A stretch of DNA of 64,000 nt from Perkinsus olseni (taxonomy: Eukaryota; Perkinsozoa; Perkinsida; Perkinsidae), in NCBI GenBank assembly GCA_013115135.1, contig JABANP010000162.1:39095-103094 (forward strand), written 5' to 3'. Below the pieces are notes generated by a model. The model searched no databases and was not told the DNA's origin. It saw only the letters and a program-made list of their open reading frames with translations. Positions 46,789 through 60,321 of the stretch are shown piece by piece. How positions within the stretch are numbered: position 1 is the stretch's first letter; each line of letters begins with the position of its first letter. A program made the position numbers and the translations under genes.

Positions 46789-49700
46789 ATGGCGTTTTTT
46801 CCAGTGGCACCTGGCATTGTTTCGACGTCAACCAAGGTTAATCCGCTAGCCAGTGAAGAGAATCATCGTCATAGACCATCATCATCATCGCAGACCCTAA
46901 GGAGCAGCGGCCTATCTCACTTATTAAGAGTAACTACCACTAGCCGCACTTGCACCGAAGCCACTATGTGCTCTCTACAAGTTGAGGCTTACGATCGAGA
47001 ACCTATGAATATCGACGAGATTCAACGAGAAGTGGTATGAATTTCCGTGGCCCTTGTTGTTGTTGCCGCCATCGCTCTTGTGCAGGATGAGCTCGAGAAG
47101 GTCAGAGTCACCAAATGGTCTCTGGAATTCGATAATGATGATATTGAGGCTGAGTAATTCTAATACACTAGCTATTCCTCAGAGCTGTCTTTTTAAGATA
47201 CGTTGAAACGGTCATCAGTCCGACTATGAGGACCCGGATCATACCAGTAGCTGCTGCTCTCTTTGTGTAGCCCTCATCATTCTAAGTGGCAGCTCTCTTT
47301 AATGTTTTTTTCATCAGATACTCCCTCTATTCTCTTGCATTCTCTGAGTGGTTTGATTCCACACCATACATAACGCAATGGCATACCACGGCCAATACTC
47401 TATTCAATTTATCATGGATCTATCATGTACCAGCATCGCCCGCCTTTTGTAATACTCCTTCGACCTCCTCTATCCTCAGATATTATCTAGTATTGCCATT
47501 TTCACCATCAGTATAGTACCTACCCGTATTGTACGTGGACAGGATTTCGAGGTGAATTTGATATTGCTCCCCGCTCTCTGTGGTGTCTATCGTTGTCAGG
47601 TTGTTAGCCAAGTATGGTTGAACATTGGCATATGGGTGGGAGTACTGTTTGGCAATAGATGGCGGTGTGCTAAGATATTCGGTTACGATCCTATTGAGGT
47701 GAGTTGATCTATCTGCTAGCCCATCATCCAGTATCTCGCTATCACTTAGCCTTTTGGCAATGGATTGGATGATGGTGCCCTTCCATACTCAAGTGATGCT
47801 GATCTTCTACTAATATTGAATGGAATCGTTACGTAAGTCTATGCTCCAACTTACACCACTACTGTTGTAACAACAGATACTTCTGCGTATGGACTCCAAC
47901 TCGAGTACGCTTATCAATATCATTGGCTATTAGTGTCTGCCTATCGTAATAAATAATAGCACCATTCTGTTATTTCCCTCTCGAGGCCTGTTGTTCTTAG
48001 GTATAGTGCCACTGGCTTCATCCTCGGATTACCTGACACCGACAATCCCCTCACCCAATCCATCATGCTCATCGTACTTGTATCGATGGTTGTATCTGGT
48101 ATTAACGGCTCCGCGTCCTTCTTTCCGGTCGTCATCGCTCTACTTCCGTAGGTAAAGTCCACTTGGAGAGGAGTATTCGACAGCAGTTCGTGGCCTTCAA
48201 CATTTCTGTGCGTCGGACGAAAGTGCTAATAATACACTTGTTGCTCCATCACTTGCTTGTTTTCTTAGCTTCTCGAAGTCGCCGTGGTTACATTGAGGAA
48301 CGCTAATGATGGTCCAACTACCATTTTCGAGAAGGCATTCGCTGACATTGGCTCTGCACTGAACCTTCTAGAAACATTCAGTGAGGCAGCAATTTACTCG
48401 ATCATGCTTGCTTCCAGCTACTTGTACTATCAGACCTAGGTTTACAGAGGGACACCGGAGTAGGATCTACCCGTAGACTCGGCAGTAGAAAAGCTAGCGG
48501 CATCGTACGGCGTCATTCTTTCACAAGCGATACTGAACGGGACAGCGATCAGATAATTGAGGTTAGTATGGTGATGTTGATACTTCCCGGTGTTCGTTCA
48601 TAAGTTTCCGAAATTTGTAGCCGTCGCCATTCATTGTGCGAGGGGTATTTCGAGCGTAAAGACTTCTTTCTCTACGCCCCCTCGTCTTGGGCCGTTCGTC
48701 CACGCTCAACAGTTGCTCAACGCGGTGGAGTCGTGGAGTTCCGTCAGCACGAGACTTGGTAACGTTGCAGCAGCTGGGCGGGGTACGCTCCGAGGAATCC
48801 GTAATCGAGCGATCCGATGGCTCAATGACCAGAGTTTCTGTTCCAGAATCGAGAGGGTCTTGGTGTAATGAGCGAGTAACACGGCGCTAGTAATTCCGTA
48901 CGATTCAGCATCATCCAAAAAACCAGTGTTCAATTCGCCTTAAACCATAAATGCCGGTAAACGGAACTTGTTGATTAATGGGGGCATACCCTGTGGGCGA
49001 GCATTATCATTATGATTGAGTTTGGCTAACTCAGTCAGTTCAGTTTATTCGGTCATACTCGTGTACTCAGGCTACCAAGCTCATCAGAGAATCGTTTAAG
49101 ATACTATCTAGGAGGACTTCCATCGATAGAGTGGTACGCGGTAGTGATTGAAGCAATGGCCCGCAGTGACACTGTGTGTTGAAATCCTTAGGTTTTCGAC
49201 GATAATACTGTAACCCGTGATGAATCGGGACGCGATTTCATTAACTATATAAATCAAGTACTACCAGTTTCAGCAGTGATCAATGCTGCTACCAGCATCA
49301 CCAACAGCGTCATCGATAACTCGTTTCCCACAGGTCCTAAACCAGACATCGACACAAGCGGATAATGATCAGCTTGAAAAGGAATGGACATTGATGACCG
49401 GCGCTAAAAGTGGGTCCTATCGACACCTCTGGTCGGTACAGGTCATTCCTCGATCCTTCTCTTCTGTTCTCTAGTCTCATTACGTGCTACATCTACCCGT
49501 CTGGAAGATATCACTGCTAAAGGCCTCTGATATGCTCCAGGTGTGCCGCCGTAACCCATAGTCTCCCTTATTATTATCGTGGATGTTACCGTTGGTTGTG
49601 GTCAGACAGCTGGTCAAGACTTCAACTTGAACCTTATCGAGTTGCAGGAAACCCACTTGCCCAATTTGCCTATCCTACCATTGATAGCCACTCAGGTGAA

Positions 49701-51160
49701 TTACTATGTCAAAGTAGTAACAACTCGGATTTTTTCGTCATCAGTTGATATCCGTGCTGGCTGCGGGAGCGCTCAGAACAGAAGAGGATACCCTAGGCAA
49801 CTTCCTTAGTAGAATATCCGGAATATACACTGAGGTTGAGTATCATAACCAAATGCATGCAGCCCAGGTACAGTCGACACTTCTTGCCGCTGTCAGACAC
49901 TTCTTCCGCTGTTGTTGTAGGTCACGTCGCATGGGGAGTATCTCCTTCGTGCAGCTGGAGTACCTGTCAACGCGTTAGATCATACAGCATTCCTCGTAGC
50001 TTGTATATGCCATGATGTTGGGCATAGTGGCAAGAATAACGCATTCTATGTAGAAACAGGTGATCGCCTCGCTTTGAGGTAATACTGAAGATATCATCCT
50101 CCAGTACCATCATCATTACTACTCGACAGGTATAACGATAGATCCGTCCTGGAACAGTTCCACGTGGCAACAGCCTTCGAGCTCATGGAAGATTTTACGG
50201 AGTGCAATATAATACAGAATTTGACAAGGGAAGAGAGCAAACGCTTCAGGCAATGTGCGCCACGGCTGCTACTATCGGTGATGAAGTCTTCAGGTCCCTC
50301 GTTATCGAGCTCATCCTTTCGACTGATATGGCCAAGCACTTTGCAATTATCACAGACCTACGCCTCCTACTGAGAGATCCAGAGTTGAGGTAATATTGGT
50401 ATATTCTGGAGTGCAGTACTACGGCCGCTGTAGTCTGGTTGAATTTCTGATCAGGGCTGCTATTGACGAGTCCAAGAATGCTGATGACCGTCTACTCATT
50501 CTCAAGGCCTGCATTAAGGTGAGTTGACTGTTCATAGTGGATGATGATTATTGGCTGGTGATGGCAGGCTGCTGATATCGGTCATACATGTCTACCATGG
50601 GACCAGCATTATGAACTCTCACTGCGATTGTCTGAGGAGTTCTTCAAACAGGGTGATCTGGAAAAGGAGCTCAACGGTGTTCATCATACCATCTCTTCGC
50701 ATCGCCAATCGTCGTCTTGTAGTTCCAATATCACCACTTTGTGATAGGGAGAAAGTCAATCTACCTCAGTCACAGTTGGGCTTCATCGACTATCTAGTTA
50801 GGGTAGTAGGAGGATAAGCTGTATGACTCCTGTATCAGTACATTGTTGACCGTGTCAGCCCTTCATTGATATCCTAACAAGGATAGACGCCTGTCATCAA
50901 ACCGATATAATAAAAGAGCAGCTTGAGAACAATGCTCGTGTAGGTGTCGGTTTTTCGTTGCTCGCATGGTGATGCCTCATGTCTACCAGGGCTGGAAGGC
51001 TGAGGAAGACTTGGGTAAAATAGGACTACCACCAGGATGGAGTTATCGGCCCCCCAGGCCAAGGCTTGCCACTGAGAGTGCGTCAAAAGTGATGGACACT
51101 CCAGGGCAAGGAGACGGTCCAGAGGTAGTTGGATATTACTCTAACAGTCGGGGTATTTAG
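46789..51160 (+). CDS. membrane-anchored class I cyclic nucleotide phosphodiesterase, copy A
   Basis: It hydrolyses cAMP and/or cGMP. The ATG at 46789 starts MAFFPVAPGIVS. The exon near 47090-47155 encodes DELEKVRVTKWSLEF, then PTMRTRIIPVAAALF and YSLYSLAFSEWFDSTPYITQW. More hydrophobic exons to about 48190 make a multi-span membrane region like apicomplexan PDEs. Catalytic core: EVEYHNQMHAAQ with YHN at 49841; DHTAFLVACICHDVGHSGKNN with HD at 50011; NDRSVLEQFHVATAFELM at about 50133; LVIELILSTDMAKHF after a GC-AG intron (50250-50293); AADIGHTCLPWDQHYELS at about 50570; EEFFKQGDLEKELN; DREKVNLPQSQLGFIDYLV. All metal-binding His/Asp positions of the family appear intact. No frame break is needed in the catalytic exons. 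The tail ends GYYSNSRGI. Copy B lies at 56240-60321. Confidence 0.9.
49579..50830 (+). repeat. catalytic-region duplicate shared by the two phosphodiesterase genes, copy A
   Basis: This stretch, introns included, is nearly base-identical to about 58690-59930, at an offset of roughly 9118 bp. The match continues through the GC-AG intron and the exons encoding the metal site. Confidence 0.85.
50250..50293 (+). other. 44-nt GC-AG intron in phosphodiesterase A
   Basis: The donor is AG|GCAATG and the acceptor CTTCAG|GTCC. Splicing joins KRFR to SLVIELILSTDM, the expected family sequence. The equivalent intron in copy B is 43 nt long. Because the lengths differ by one base while flanking frames agree, it must be removed from both. 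Confidence 0.75.
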
Positions 51161-51530
51161 CGTCCAACGTGGCGTGTTTAGGTGTCGCTGGGAATTGATG
51201 CAGATTAGAGTACCGTAATGCGGGTATTTTGTCTGCTTTCATCACTACTCATGTTGCTAATCAAGTCGTTGCACTACTTTTCCCACTACCGCAGGGCTCG
51301 TAAGTCTCACAGAGCCATTTGTTGTTCTTCTGTTGTATCCTATTTTTCACTTTAGTAGTACACTCTTAATAACCTCCAACCACGTCATGTTCATCTACCC
51401 CGGTGATTCTGGTGGTGTGCATCTACTATGGACCTTGTGTTGTCGTATCAGTAAGGGGGCTTATCATGAAATGATAATGAGGATGTTGTTGATGCAGTAG
51501 CATTACTATGATAGACCTTGATCGTATAAC

Positions 51531-53020
51531 ATGGTTCCAACAGTGGGAGTTCTGGCTTTACTACAGGCTCTTGAGGTACTACATCGACCTTGTCGTAATT
51601 ACCAGTGTGATATCTGCTTCCCCAGGCCAACAGAGTTTTTTCGATCCTGGCGTTGGTATCATCTTTTCGTCCCCGACCAGTTATGGCTTGTGATCGGTCT
51701 ATATAGGCTTCTTAAAGGTAGACTACAGTCCAGAGCTAATGTACCATCGCTTGATGATCAGGATTCGTCCATCCTTCAACTTCTGCTGCTTGTAGTGGTG
51801 GCCCATTGGATGCCTCCTCGCCTCCCCTCACCAGAATGCAGTGGGTATGGGAACTCTGCCGGTAATATATTCCCACTTGGCTATGTTAAACGTCAACAGT
51901 GTTATTCGTGGTTTTCGTGGTTTCAGAATAGACCCGATAGTGTTCGTAGCGTGGGGACTGACGTTCATTGCCGAGCCGACTAGCACGGCTATGCTGTTCC
52001 AGAATGATGATAATGCGGATGACCAGGGTAATAGCAGTGCTACCCCGAGTATTCTCACTCATCACTCTTCAGACGACCTGCATTATAGACATGATGGTGA
52101 TGATGTGGATATGCATATCGATGTGTCGGCTGGTGATGCTAGAATAGCCTCGCAGGTGGTCCTCATACTGCTGCTGCTGCTGCCCAATACGTGCGTACTG
52201 CTCACTATCTGTTCCAGGAGGAAGCTGAAGACGATAATTTTCGAGCAGCTGCTGCTGCTACTACTACTGGTGATGATGGTAACGGTTCATCAATTGTATC
52301 ATTGCCGCGGAGTACCATCGCACCATGCAGGAGGTGTCGACGGAAAGGAGAGTAATCGCCTACTGCTGCTGACATTTAACAATTCCAGATGATACACTTG
52401 TCACGATACCCTGTCCTTCTTCTCCTCCTCTTTAGAGACCCAGGATATGTTCTTCTAACATGCGGTCACTTCCCCTATTGTCATTCATGCATATCATCGT
52501 CAATAGACCGTACCGGTGGTTTCGTATGTACACAATGCCAGCAGTACTGCCTGGGTCATACCACCTCAACTCTCTTCAAGTGGTTGCCTTGGCTATCGTC
52601 ATTTTCGAACAGCAAACGTGTAAAGGCTACAGTACCATTAACACCAGCAAAGGATATTATAAGATTAGCAAGTAGTAGTAGTAGTATGATGATGATAATA
52701 TCTAGTAGCATCATCATGAGCACCCCTTGTTATAGGTCCAGAATTGTGCGAGAATAGCACTAAAGTATGCCCAGTCTGCGAGGAGCGTCCTGGCAACTTG
52801 ATACTAATGCCTTGTGGCCACTTGGGGTTCTGTGGTGTATGTGTTGCTGGATTCAAGCTTAGGTATCCTTCGACAACACTGTCATCATCATAATCACTCG
52901 TTGTATCATCATCATGGTAATCAGGTGCCCATACTGTCGGAGAGGGATATCTCGCATCCTTAGAGGTTATGATGTCCGCACGGACCACTCCACCACTGCC
53001 ACTGCCACTGCCACCTAATC
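51531..53020 (+). CDS. RING-finger protein with membrane-like segments
   Basis: Three cysteine-rich parts can be seen. The first exon gives EVLHRPCRNYQCDICFPRPTEFF, then WRWYHLFVPDQLWLVIGLYRLL. The middle exon (about 51880-52160) gives SVIRGFRGFRIDPIVFVAWGLTFIAEPTSTAM followed by an Asp/Ser-rich linker. Then come YVLLTCGHFPYCHSCI with CTQCQ (about 52447-52545), and VCPVCEERPGNLILMPCGHLGFCGVCVAGF (about 52768-52857), spliced to CPYCRRGISRILRGYDV (about 52928-52977). The last pair has the C-x2-C, CGH, C-x2-C, CPxC order of a C3HC4 RING, so an E3 ubiquitin ligase is likely. Exact exon ends and the start are uncertain. It sits between the two phosphodiesterase genes. Confidence 0.62.
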
Positions 53021-56000
53021 CCTCAAGTTATGACCATTAATTGCCCTCAATGGCGTATCAAGTTATTATCAAGTGTATTAATGTCGTAGTACTGGTTGAG
53101 CATCATTGCGGTACTGGCAATGTAGCTCGCCAGTACCGCAACTACCTCTCCTTTTGCTGCTTACATCGCTGTTGATTCAGATCGTATTGTCAATTGAATG
53201 TTGAGCTTGTTGTTCTTGTTGAGCTTCCATCCTTCGTCCGCCGATGATGATGCTGCTGCATCACCTGCCTCAGGCTGTATCCTCCTGTAGTTACGTTTTT
53301 GTTACTAGATCATAGCCAAGGTCGTCGTCGTCATACTACCATAGTCATATACCCATGCTTCACAACCGTATGCATACCAACTACGGTCGACGGAACATGG
53401 ACATATACCATCATCATCATAATACCACCGATGGATCAGCATCAGATGGAAGGGGAGACTATCAGCATGCTCCCCCTCTGGAGGAGAAGAAGCATCCAGT
53501 GGATGGTCCCTGAATGGTACTACCTAGTAGCTATTGGCGTCCTCTTTTCTGGTCCTCCATCAGACCGAGAGGACGCAGGGTCTCTGTCACCTTGTTCGGC
53601 CGATGCTGGTGGTGGTAGAGGTCATCACCGCGGTGAGGATCCTCACGATGGATCCTCAGGTAGTAGTACTTATGAACCCTATCTTATATTGTTGTCAGCC
53701 CTCGGTGGGTATACTTCAGATTATAAAACCCAACAATGCATGCCCCAATGCGTCGGCACCAGTCTGCCATCCTCAACTCTCTCGGTTAAGCGTGACATAT
53801 CCGGTGATGGGACGGCAGACACTATAGCGACAACCACAGAGGGAAGAGAAGGAGACCATAGAGTTAGGGGAGAACGGGAGAAGAATGCCGGAGATGATGA
53901 TATTATCTGTGATGCCTGCCCTGGATGTGAAGATGTACTACTTGCATAAGGATGATCGTCATATTACTGATGTTAGATAATTCCGATGACCATAGTTATC
54001 GTCGTCATCAGGTATGCTCTGCTGCCGACACCACCTGCATCACCTGTAGACTGAAATTGGAGTCAGTGAATTCTCGCTGGAGTGGTATTGCTCGTGGGTT
54101 ATTTAATCTCTCGGATCCTGTCCACACCCTCAGATGGCCATATCCCAACCCAACGAGGGTTTTCGATTAAAGGATTTGCTTTGAGAAGCGGGGCACCTCT
54201 GCAGGAGTTCACCACCTGTCAAGTGCAGCGGCATAATAGGGCTGAATGATTGTTGGATTTGTGCTCACGGAAAAGTGTAAGTTTTCATTATTATCAACAT
54301 CCATGTAGTGCTGCTCCTCCTCCTGTCCATACCTCAGGTACGATGTTAGTGAGTTCATGTTCGAGCATGCTGCGGGCATTCGCCCTTTAATGCAGCGTGC
54401 TGGTGGTGTTAAGGATGCCAGCATAGATTATGATTTCCATTCATCGAAGAGTCGCCACAATGGTGATAATCACCTCTGCCTCTAGCATGCCCCTCCCTCG
54501 TCGGCACTATCACTGATATCCTTAGAATGGAGAAGACTGTGTATCGGTCGAGTTGTTCCCTGCCCTCTACGTGGTGACCCTTTTGGAGTCACCAAGACGT
54601 CCTCTTCTGACGGTGGCAGCTGCGGCATTATGTGAGGCATAAGAAGGTGAGTCCTCTACATACCCACAGGCCATCCTCATCTGCGCACCATCCTTCAGAT
54701 AGCCCACAGCCCGAGTCACCTCTACTGGTCGTCCTCGTTGCTGCTGCTGGTGATGATTATGATGCTGGTAGATTCTTCGTTTTTGCCACTAGTATCACCT
54801 TCATCATCATTGGCAGCATGTATTCCTCCTCCTCAAACTAATGATCTGTATATCCACAATAATATTACTATCGTCGTCGATCGAGACGTAACTGTTGATA
54901 TTCCTATGCGCCGCCGTTCAAGTAGGGCAGCCCCTCTCTATGTGCTCTATAATATGGATTTCCTGCTATATGCTGCTGCTGCTGTCGTTCACATCCAACA
55001 CCTTGCACTGGATGATGCGATGATGAGGCTACGGTCCGCTCGTCCCTCCTCGTTATCCACCGTCTGGTGCACTCAACGATTGATCTCAGTTGGTAGAGCC
55101 TAGAGTTGTACCCCCTACTAGCCGATCACTGGGTCACAGTAATAGTTGCTATCCAATCACAGCAATGTATACACTCAACCATTGCTGTTGCTAACTTACT
55201 GCCGATGACGCCGAGCATATATCCTTGCTGATACCTTATTGTTGTGTTAGTCATCATTAGAGTGCCCACTCGAAGTTCTGCTCGTGATGCGCTTATGGTA
55301 GAAAATGAAGGTAGTCCACCCTCTAGTGCGGTCTAATTATGACCTCCTACTGTACGGCAGTGGGCCATGATGCACTTCACGCCCGAACTAACTTACATAA
55401 CATCATTGGGCCATTGGAAAGGAAGAGTTACTTGGGATACTCATGGACTGATTGACAGCATCGTTGTTGTTATCACTATCCGCCTGTTGATATACTACCT
55501 ACCATCAACACTTCCTTTGGTAGGTCCTGGAGTTGGCCATTATCATTATCGGACCTCTCCGTGATGAATCGTCTACACGATCCATGATACACTAAAGTCC
55601 GTATTATTATTATCATCAGTAAGGACGCAACTTTTCTATCATCACTAAGATTCAGCAACCGTGAATCGATGAAGCGTTGATAATATCGACTTTCCCGGCG
55701 AAGTACTATAGGCAGCGATTGAAGATGTGGATCCGAGACTGTTTCTGTAATGGGCAACTGATGTCAGTTGATACAAGTTGTTGCACCACTCCGGTATGTC
55801 GTCATCCTGGCGTTTCTGGCACATTAGTATCACTCCGCTTCTGGCAGAAGCCTTCCGCTTAGGCCTGCGCAACGCCCATCTCCCGCGTATCAGTTTTTCG
55901 TTATGGGACTCTTCGAACCTACAACATAGTGTGTTGAGGTGGCCAGATCATCATTCAGTTCGCATGTTACTCAAATACCATCGCGAGACGCAAAATATGA

Positions 56001-56200
56001 CGAGCGTTTCAAAACGTGAGAGACATCTCATACTGGTTCGGCAGTATCCTTTAGTTACTCGTATAGCCCCTAGCTCGGTGAGCCGGAGAGCACGCCCGTT
56101 GGCTTAAGAATGCGGTTCAGTTACGTACAATCCCGACTGTTACAGGGTTTTCCTCTGTAAAAATCGCAGCCTCATCCGATCGCGTCGTTTCTCAGTCCCT
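53021..56200. other. poorly resolved stretch with probable exons of unrecognised gene(s)
   Basis: Several plus-strand fragments look coding but do not join into a protein I recognise. They include a 216-codon ORF at 53299-53949 ending DDIICDACPGCEDVLLA, VCSAADTTCITCRLKLESVNSRW at about 54011, FEHAAGIRPLMQRAGGVKDASIDYDFH at about 54357-54440, and FLLYAAAAVVHIQHLALDDAMMRLR at about 54960-55035. The Cys pairs hint at another zinc-binding protein. ATC/GAT and CTG runs are frequent. From 55110 to 56200 nothing is supported. Confidence 0.3.
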
Positions 56201-56239
56201 TTTAGATTGAGGTTCATCTTCCGCTATCGGTCGATTAAC

Positions 56240-59200
56240 ATGTCGTTCTCTCCTGTGGTACCTGGCTCTACCTTTACAGCCAAAGACGACCAGCCGGTCG
56301 GGGACGAGCCTCATCCTAGTCGATTGGCATCCACGTCCTTCAGAAGCCAATGTTCCAAGATCAGAGTAGCACATGAATACACTAGCCATGATACTATCGT
56401 GTCCTGGTTCATCGCTCCTCTGTAGGTCGAGCCCCTCGATAAAGAGTATAGTAGCGTTGAGGAGCTCCAACAGGAAGTGGTAGTGCTTTCCGCATTATCA
56501 TCAACATTCCTCTTCTTCATTGATACTATCAACTTGATAGGATGAACTTGAGGGGGTTAGGATCACCAAAGGGTTGAAGAGATTTACTAATGATGATATT
56601 GAAGCTGAGTAGTACCCTCCATACCACTCGTCTCGGAGTTCTGCTTTTAAGGTACGTAGCAGTGGTCGTCAACCCAACATTAAGGACCAGGATCATCCCA
56701 GTTGCTGTTGCATTGTTCGCGTACTCACCAGCAGCATTTTTTTCATAGTCTGTTATCATCATTATCATCAGGTACTCTCTCTATTCCCTCGAGTTTTCAG
56801 AATGGTTCGACTCTACACCATACATTACCCAATGGCGTACAGCTGCCAATGCTCTATTCAACTTGTCGTGGATCTATCACGTACCATCATAATTCCACTC
56901 TTCAATTCTAGTACAAGTTTCGTGCAGTACCATCATCAACCTTAGATGCTATCTAGTATTGCTATGTTCACGCTCTGCATCATTCCTGCTCGCACCGTAT
57001 GCGGTCTACATTTCGAGGTAACCTTCATATTGCTCCCCGTTCTGTTGTATCTCTTCCTGTCGTTATCGCAACCATCAGGTCATTGCTCAAATATGGTTGA
57101 ATATTGGTATATGGGTTGGCGTGCTCTTCGGCAACCGATGGCGGAGTACTAAGATATTCGGCTACGACCCAGCCGCGGTAGGCAATAGTGCTCCTCGCTT
57201 CCTGTCATCATCACCATTATCATACCGGGCAGCCCTTTGGTGAGGGACTGGAGCAAGATAGCCGGCCATACCCGAGTGATGCTGATCTCCTCCTATTGTT
57301 GAATGGAATTGTCACGTAGGCCCATGGTTATACCACTATCCGCCGCTACCGCATTGCGGTGCCCCCACCACTTATAGGTACTTCTGCGTATGGACTCCCA
57401 CCCGTGTGAGGTTATTAATACCATTGGCTATCACCGTCTGCCTGTCGTAAGTGAATACACTAGGACATCAGCATCACTCCCATCCTCTATGAATCAATGC
57501 TTAGCTACAGTGGTACCGGCCTTATATTTGGAGGTCCGAACAATGAGAATCCTCTTTCACAATCAGTGATGCTCATCCTGCTGGTATGCATGGTTATATC
57601 CGGTACTACAACACTTCCTCCTTGCCATCGTTGGTCTATTGGCGTAGGTAAGATGAGCTTAGAGAAGAACGTCCGTCAAGAGTATGTTGCCTTCAACATC
57701 TCCGTCCGTAAAACGAAGGTAATCATACGCTTCTCGGCAGCAATAGGAGTGGTCTATAGTCATCACCATCCTTAGCTGCTCGAGCATACAGTCAGGAAAC
57801 TCAATAACTCGGAAGCTGGTGGTGGACCAACGACTAATTATGAGAAGGCATTTGCTGATATTGGATCAGGGCTTGAACTTCTGGAAGGCTTCAGCGGCGG
57901 TAGCGTACCATCCGCCCCCTGCTATCAAGTCTGTATGCATCATCACAATCATTATCAGGCTCAGTTGTACAATCGGCAGAGTTCTTTGACTCTGTTAGCC
58001 GTGGTTTTCGGTCCAGTGATGTAGTAGAACTTCATTCTCTCACTAGAGATACCCAATACAAGGAACAGATAATAGGGGTAAGGACGTAGACATAAAACGA
58101 TCATCATCACCATCACCATCTCGATCATGATCATAATCATGTTTCTGGTCTTTAAGGCTACTACACTCATCAGAGAGTCAGTGAAGATACTCTCGAGAAG
58201 GACAAGCATCGATAAAGTGGTGAGTGGCGAGGAGACTATGGTCCACACTGCTACTGGTCCGCCGCCGCCGCCGCCGTGGTCATACTTCCCTTTGACGAGG
58301 TATTCCGTGATACACCTTCAACCCGCCAAGAAGCTAGACGTGATTTTATAGAATACATGAATCATGTACCACTATACACTGGGATCCGCAATCCTCACCT
58401 TTGTTGACCATCATTAACAAAGATACTCAACCAGAATTCGACGCCGAACCAACTCAACAAGGAATGGACTTTGATGACTGGCGGCAAAGGTAGGCCCTCG
58501 GGGCGTCTTATTGCGGCCGAATGTCATCCCGTATCTGCGGATCACTTCCGCGCTTAATTGTCTTCTTTCAGTCACATTGAACGCTACATCATCTTATATG
58601 GGAGATATCACCGCCAAGGCCTATGGTATGCTCCAGGTGAGTTATGCGGGTCTTGCAAGTGGCACGTGGTCACAGTAGCACTGGTAACGGTGGTTATATA
58701 TGCTACTGTTGATTATGGTCAGACAGCTGGTCAAGACTACAACTTGAACCTAATCGAGTTGCAGGACTCCGTTCTACCTAACATGCCCATCCTACAATTC
58801 ATAGCCACTCAGGTGGTGATGATGATACTCGGTCGAGTAATCAGCGTCGAGTCTTATTTTAGTTGGCATCCGTGCTGGCTTTTGGGGCTCTCAGAATAGA
58901 GTGGGATGTCCTCAACAACTTCCTAAGCAGAATAGCGGGAACATACACCGAGGTTGAGTATCATAACCAAATGCATGCAGCCCAGGTACAGTCGATACTT
59001 CTTATCGCCGACAGACACTTCTTCCGCTGTTGTTGTAGGTCACTTCGCATGGGGAGTATCTTCTCCGTGCAACTGGAGTACCTGTCAATGCGTTAGATCA
59101 TACAGCATTCCTCGTAGCTTGTATATGCCATGATGTTGGGCATAGTGGCAAGAACAACGCATTCTATGTAGAAACAGGTGATCGCCTCGCTTTGAGGTAA

Positions 59201-60321
59201 TAATGCGGATGACATGCCTGAGTACCATCATCATTACTACTCGACAGGTATAACGATAGATCCGTCCTGGAACAGTTCCACGTGGCAACAGCCTTCGAGC
59301 TCATGGAAGATTTTACGGAGTGCAATATAATACAGAATTTGACAAGGGAAGAGAGCAAACGCTTCAGGCAATGTGCTACCGCTGCTTTTAATTGGTGATG
59401 AAGTCTTCAGGTCCCTCGTTATCGAGCTCATCCTTGCGACTGATATGGCCAAGCACTTTGCAATTATCACAGACCTACGCCTCCTACTGAGAGATCCAGA
59501 GTTGAGGTAATATTGGTATATTCTGGAGTGCAGCACTACGGCCGCTGTAGTCTGGATGGATTTTTGATCAGGGCTGCTATTGACGAGTCTAAGAATGCTG
59601 ATGACCGTCTACTCATTCTCAAAGCTTGCATTAAAGTGAGTTGACCGTGCGTAGTGGATGATGATTATTGGGTGATGATGGCAGGCTGCTGATATCGGTC
59701 ATACATGTCTACCATGGGACCAGCATTATGAACTCTCACTACGATTGTCTGAGGAGTTCTTCAAACAGGGTGATCTAGAGAAGGAACTCAACGGTGTTCA
59801 TCATACCATCTCTTCGCATCGCCAGTCGTCGTCTTGTAGTTCCAATATCACCACTTTGTGATAGGGAGAAAGTCAATCTACCTCAGTCACAATTGGGATT
59901 CATCGACTACATTGTCAGGGTACTAGTATCATCACAACAGCAGTCGGGTTAGTAGTGCCCCTCAGCCCTTCGTTGATATCCTCACTAAAATTGACGCCCA
60001 TCACCGGACAGATCTGATAAAAGAGCAACTTGAGAAGAATGCTGATGTGAGCTGCTTCTACCGACCATCCGGCTGTATTACGCTTGTTAGGGCTGGAAGA
60101 CCCAGGAGAAATTGGGGAAGACTGGGTTACCATCAGAATGGAGTTATGAGCCCGCTCCGCGGAGTATCAATGCTATGCAGCAGTCCGAGGCGATAGCCAT
60201 GCCAGTGGCAGGAGAAAAGGTTGTTGCACCATCATCCGGTAGCAACAGTGACGTGGTAGATGGTACCAAATATCGGCTGTATCATACTCAGATATTTCGC
60301 CTCCTCCTGATAACTAGATGA
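56240..60321 (+). CDS. membrane-anchored class I cyclic nucleotide phosphodiesterase, copy B
   Basis: A paralogue of the gene at 46789-51160 with the same exon plan. The ATG at 56240 starts MSFSPVVPGSTF. DELEGVRITKGLKRF (about 56543) is spliced to YVAVVVNPTLRTRIIPVAVALF. YSLEFSEWFDSTPYITQW and further hydrophobic exons (to about 57700) form the membrane region. The catalytic core repeats EVEYHNQMHAAQ with YHN at 58959, CHDVGHSGKNN with HD at 59129, DRSVLEQFHVATAFELM, the GC-AG intron at 59368-59410, LVIELILATDMAKHF, AADIGHTCLPWDQHYEL and EEFFKQGDLEKELN. Metal-site residues are intact. The N-terminal membrane exons are clearly diverged from copy A while the catalytic exons are almost identical. 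The tail (SIN, GSNSDVVDG, RLYHTQIFR) is unlike that of copy A. Confidence 0.88.
58690..59930 (+). repeat. catalytic-region duplicate shared by the two phosphodiesterase genes, copy B
   Basis: Direct repeat partner of 49579-50830, near-identical across exons and introns from about 58940 to 59910 with scattered substitutions and a few small indels. Confidence 0.85.
59368..59410 (+). other. 43-nt GC-AG intron in phosphodiesterase B
   Basis: Equivalent to the intron at 50250-50293, with the same GCAATG start and CTTCAG end, one base shorter. Confidence 0.75.
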
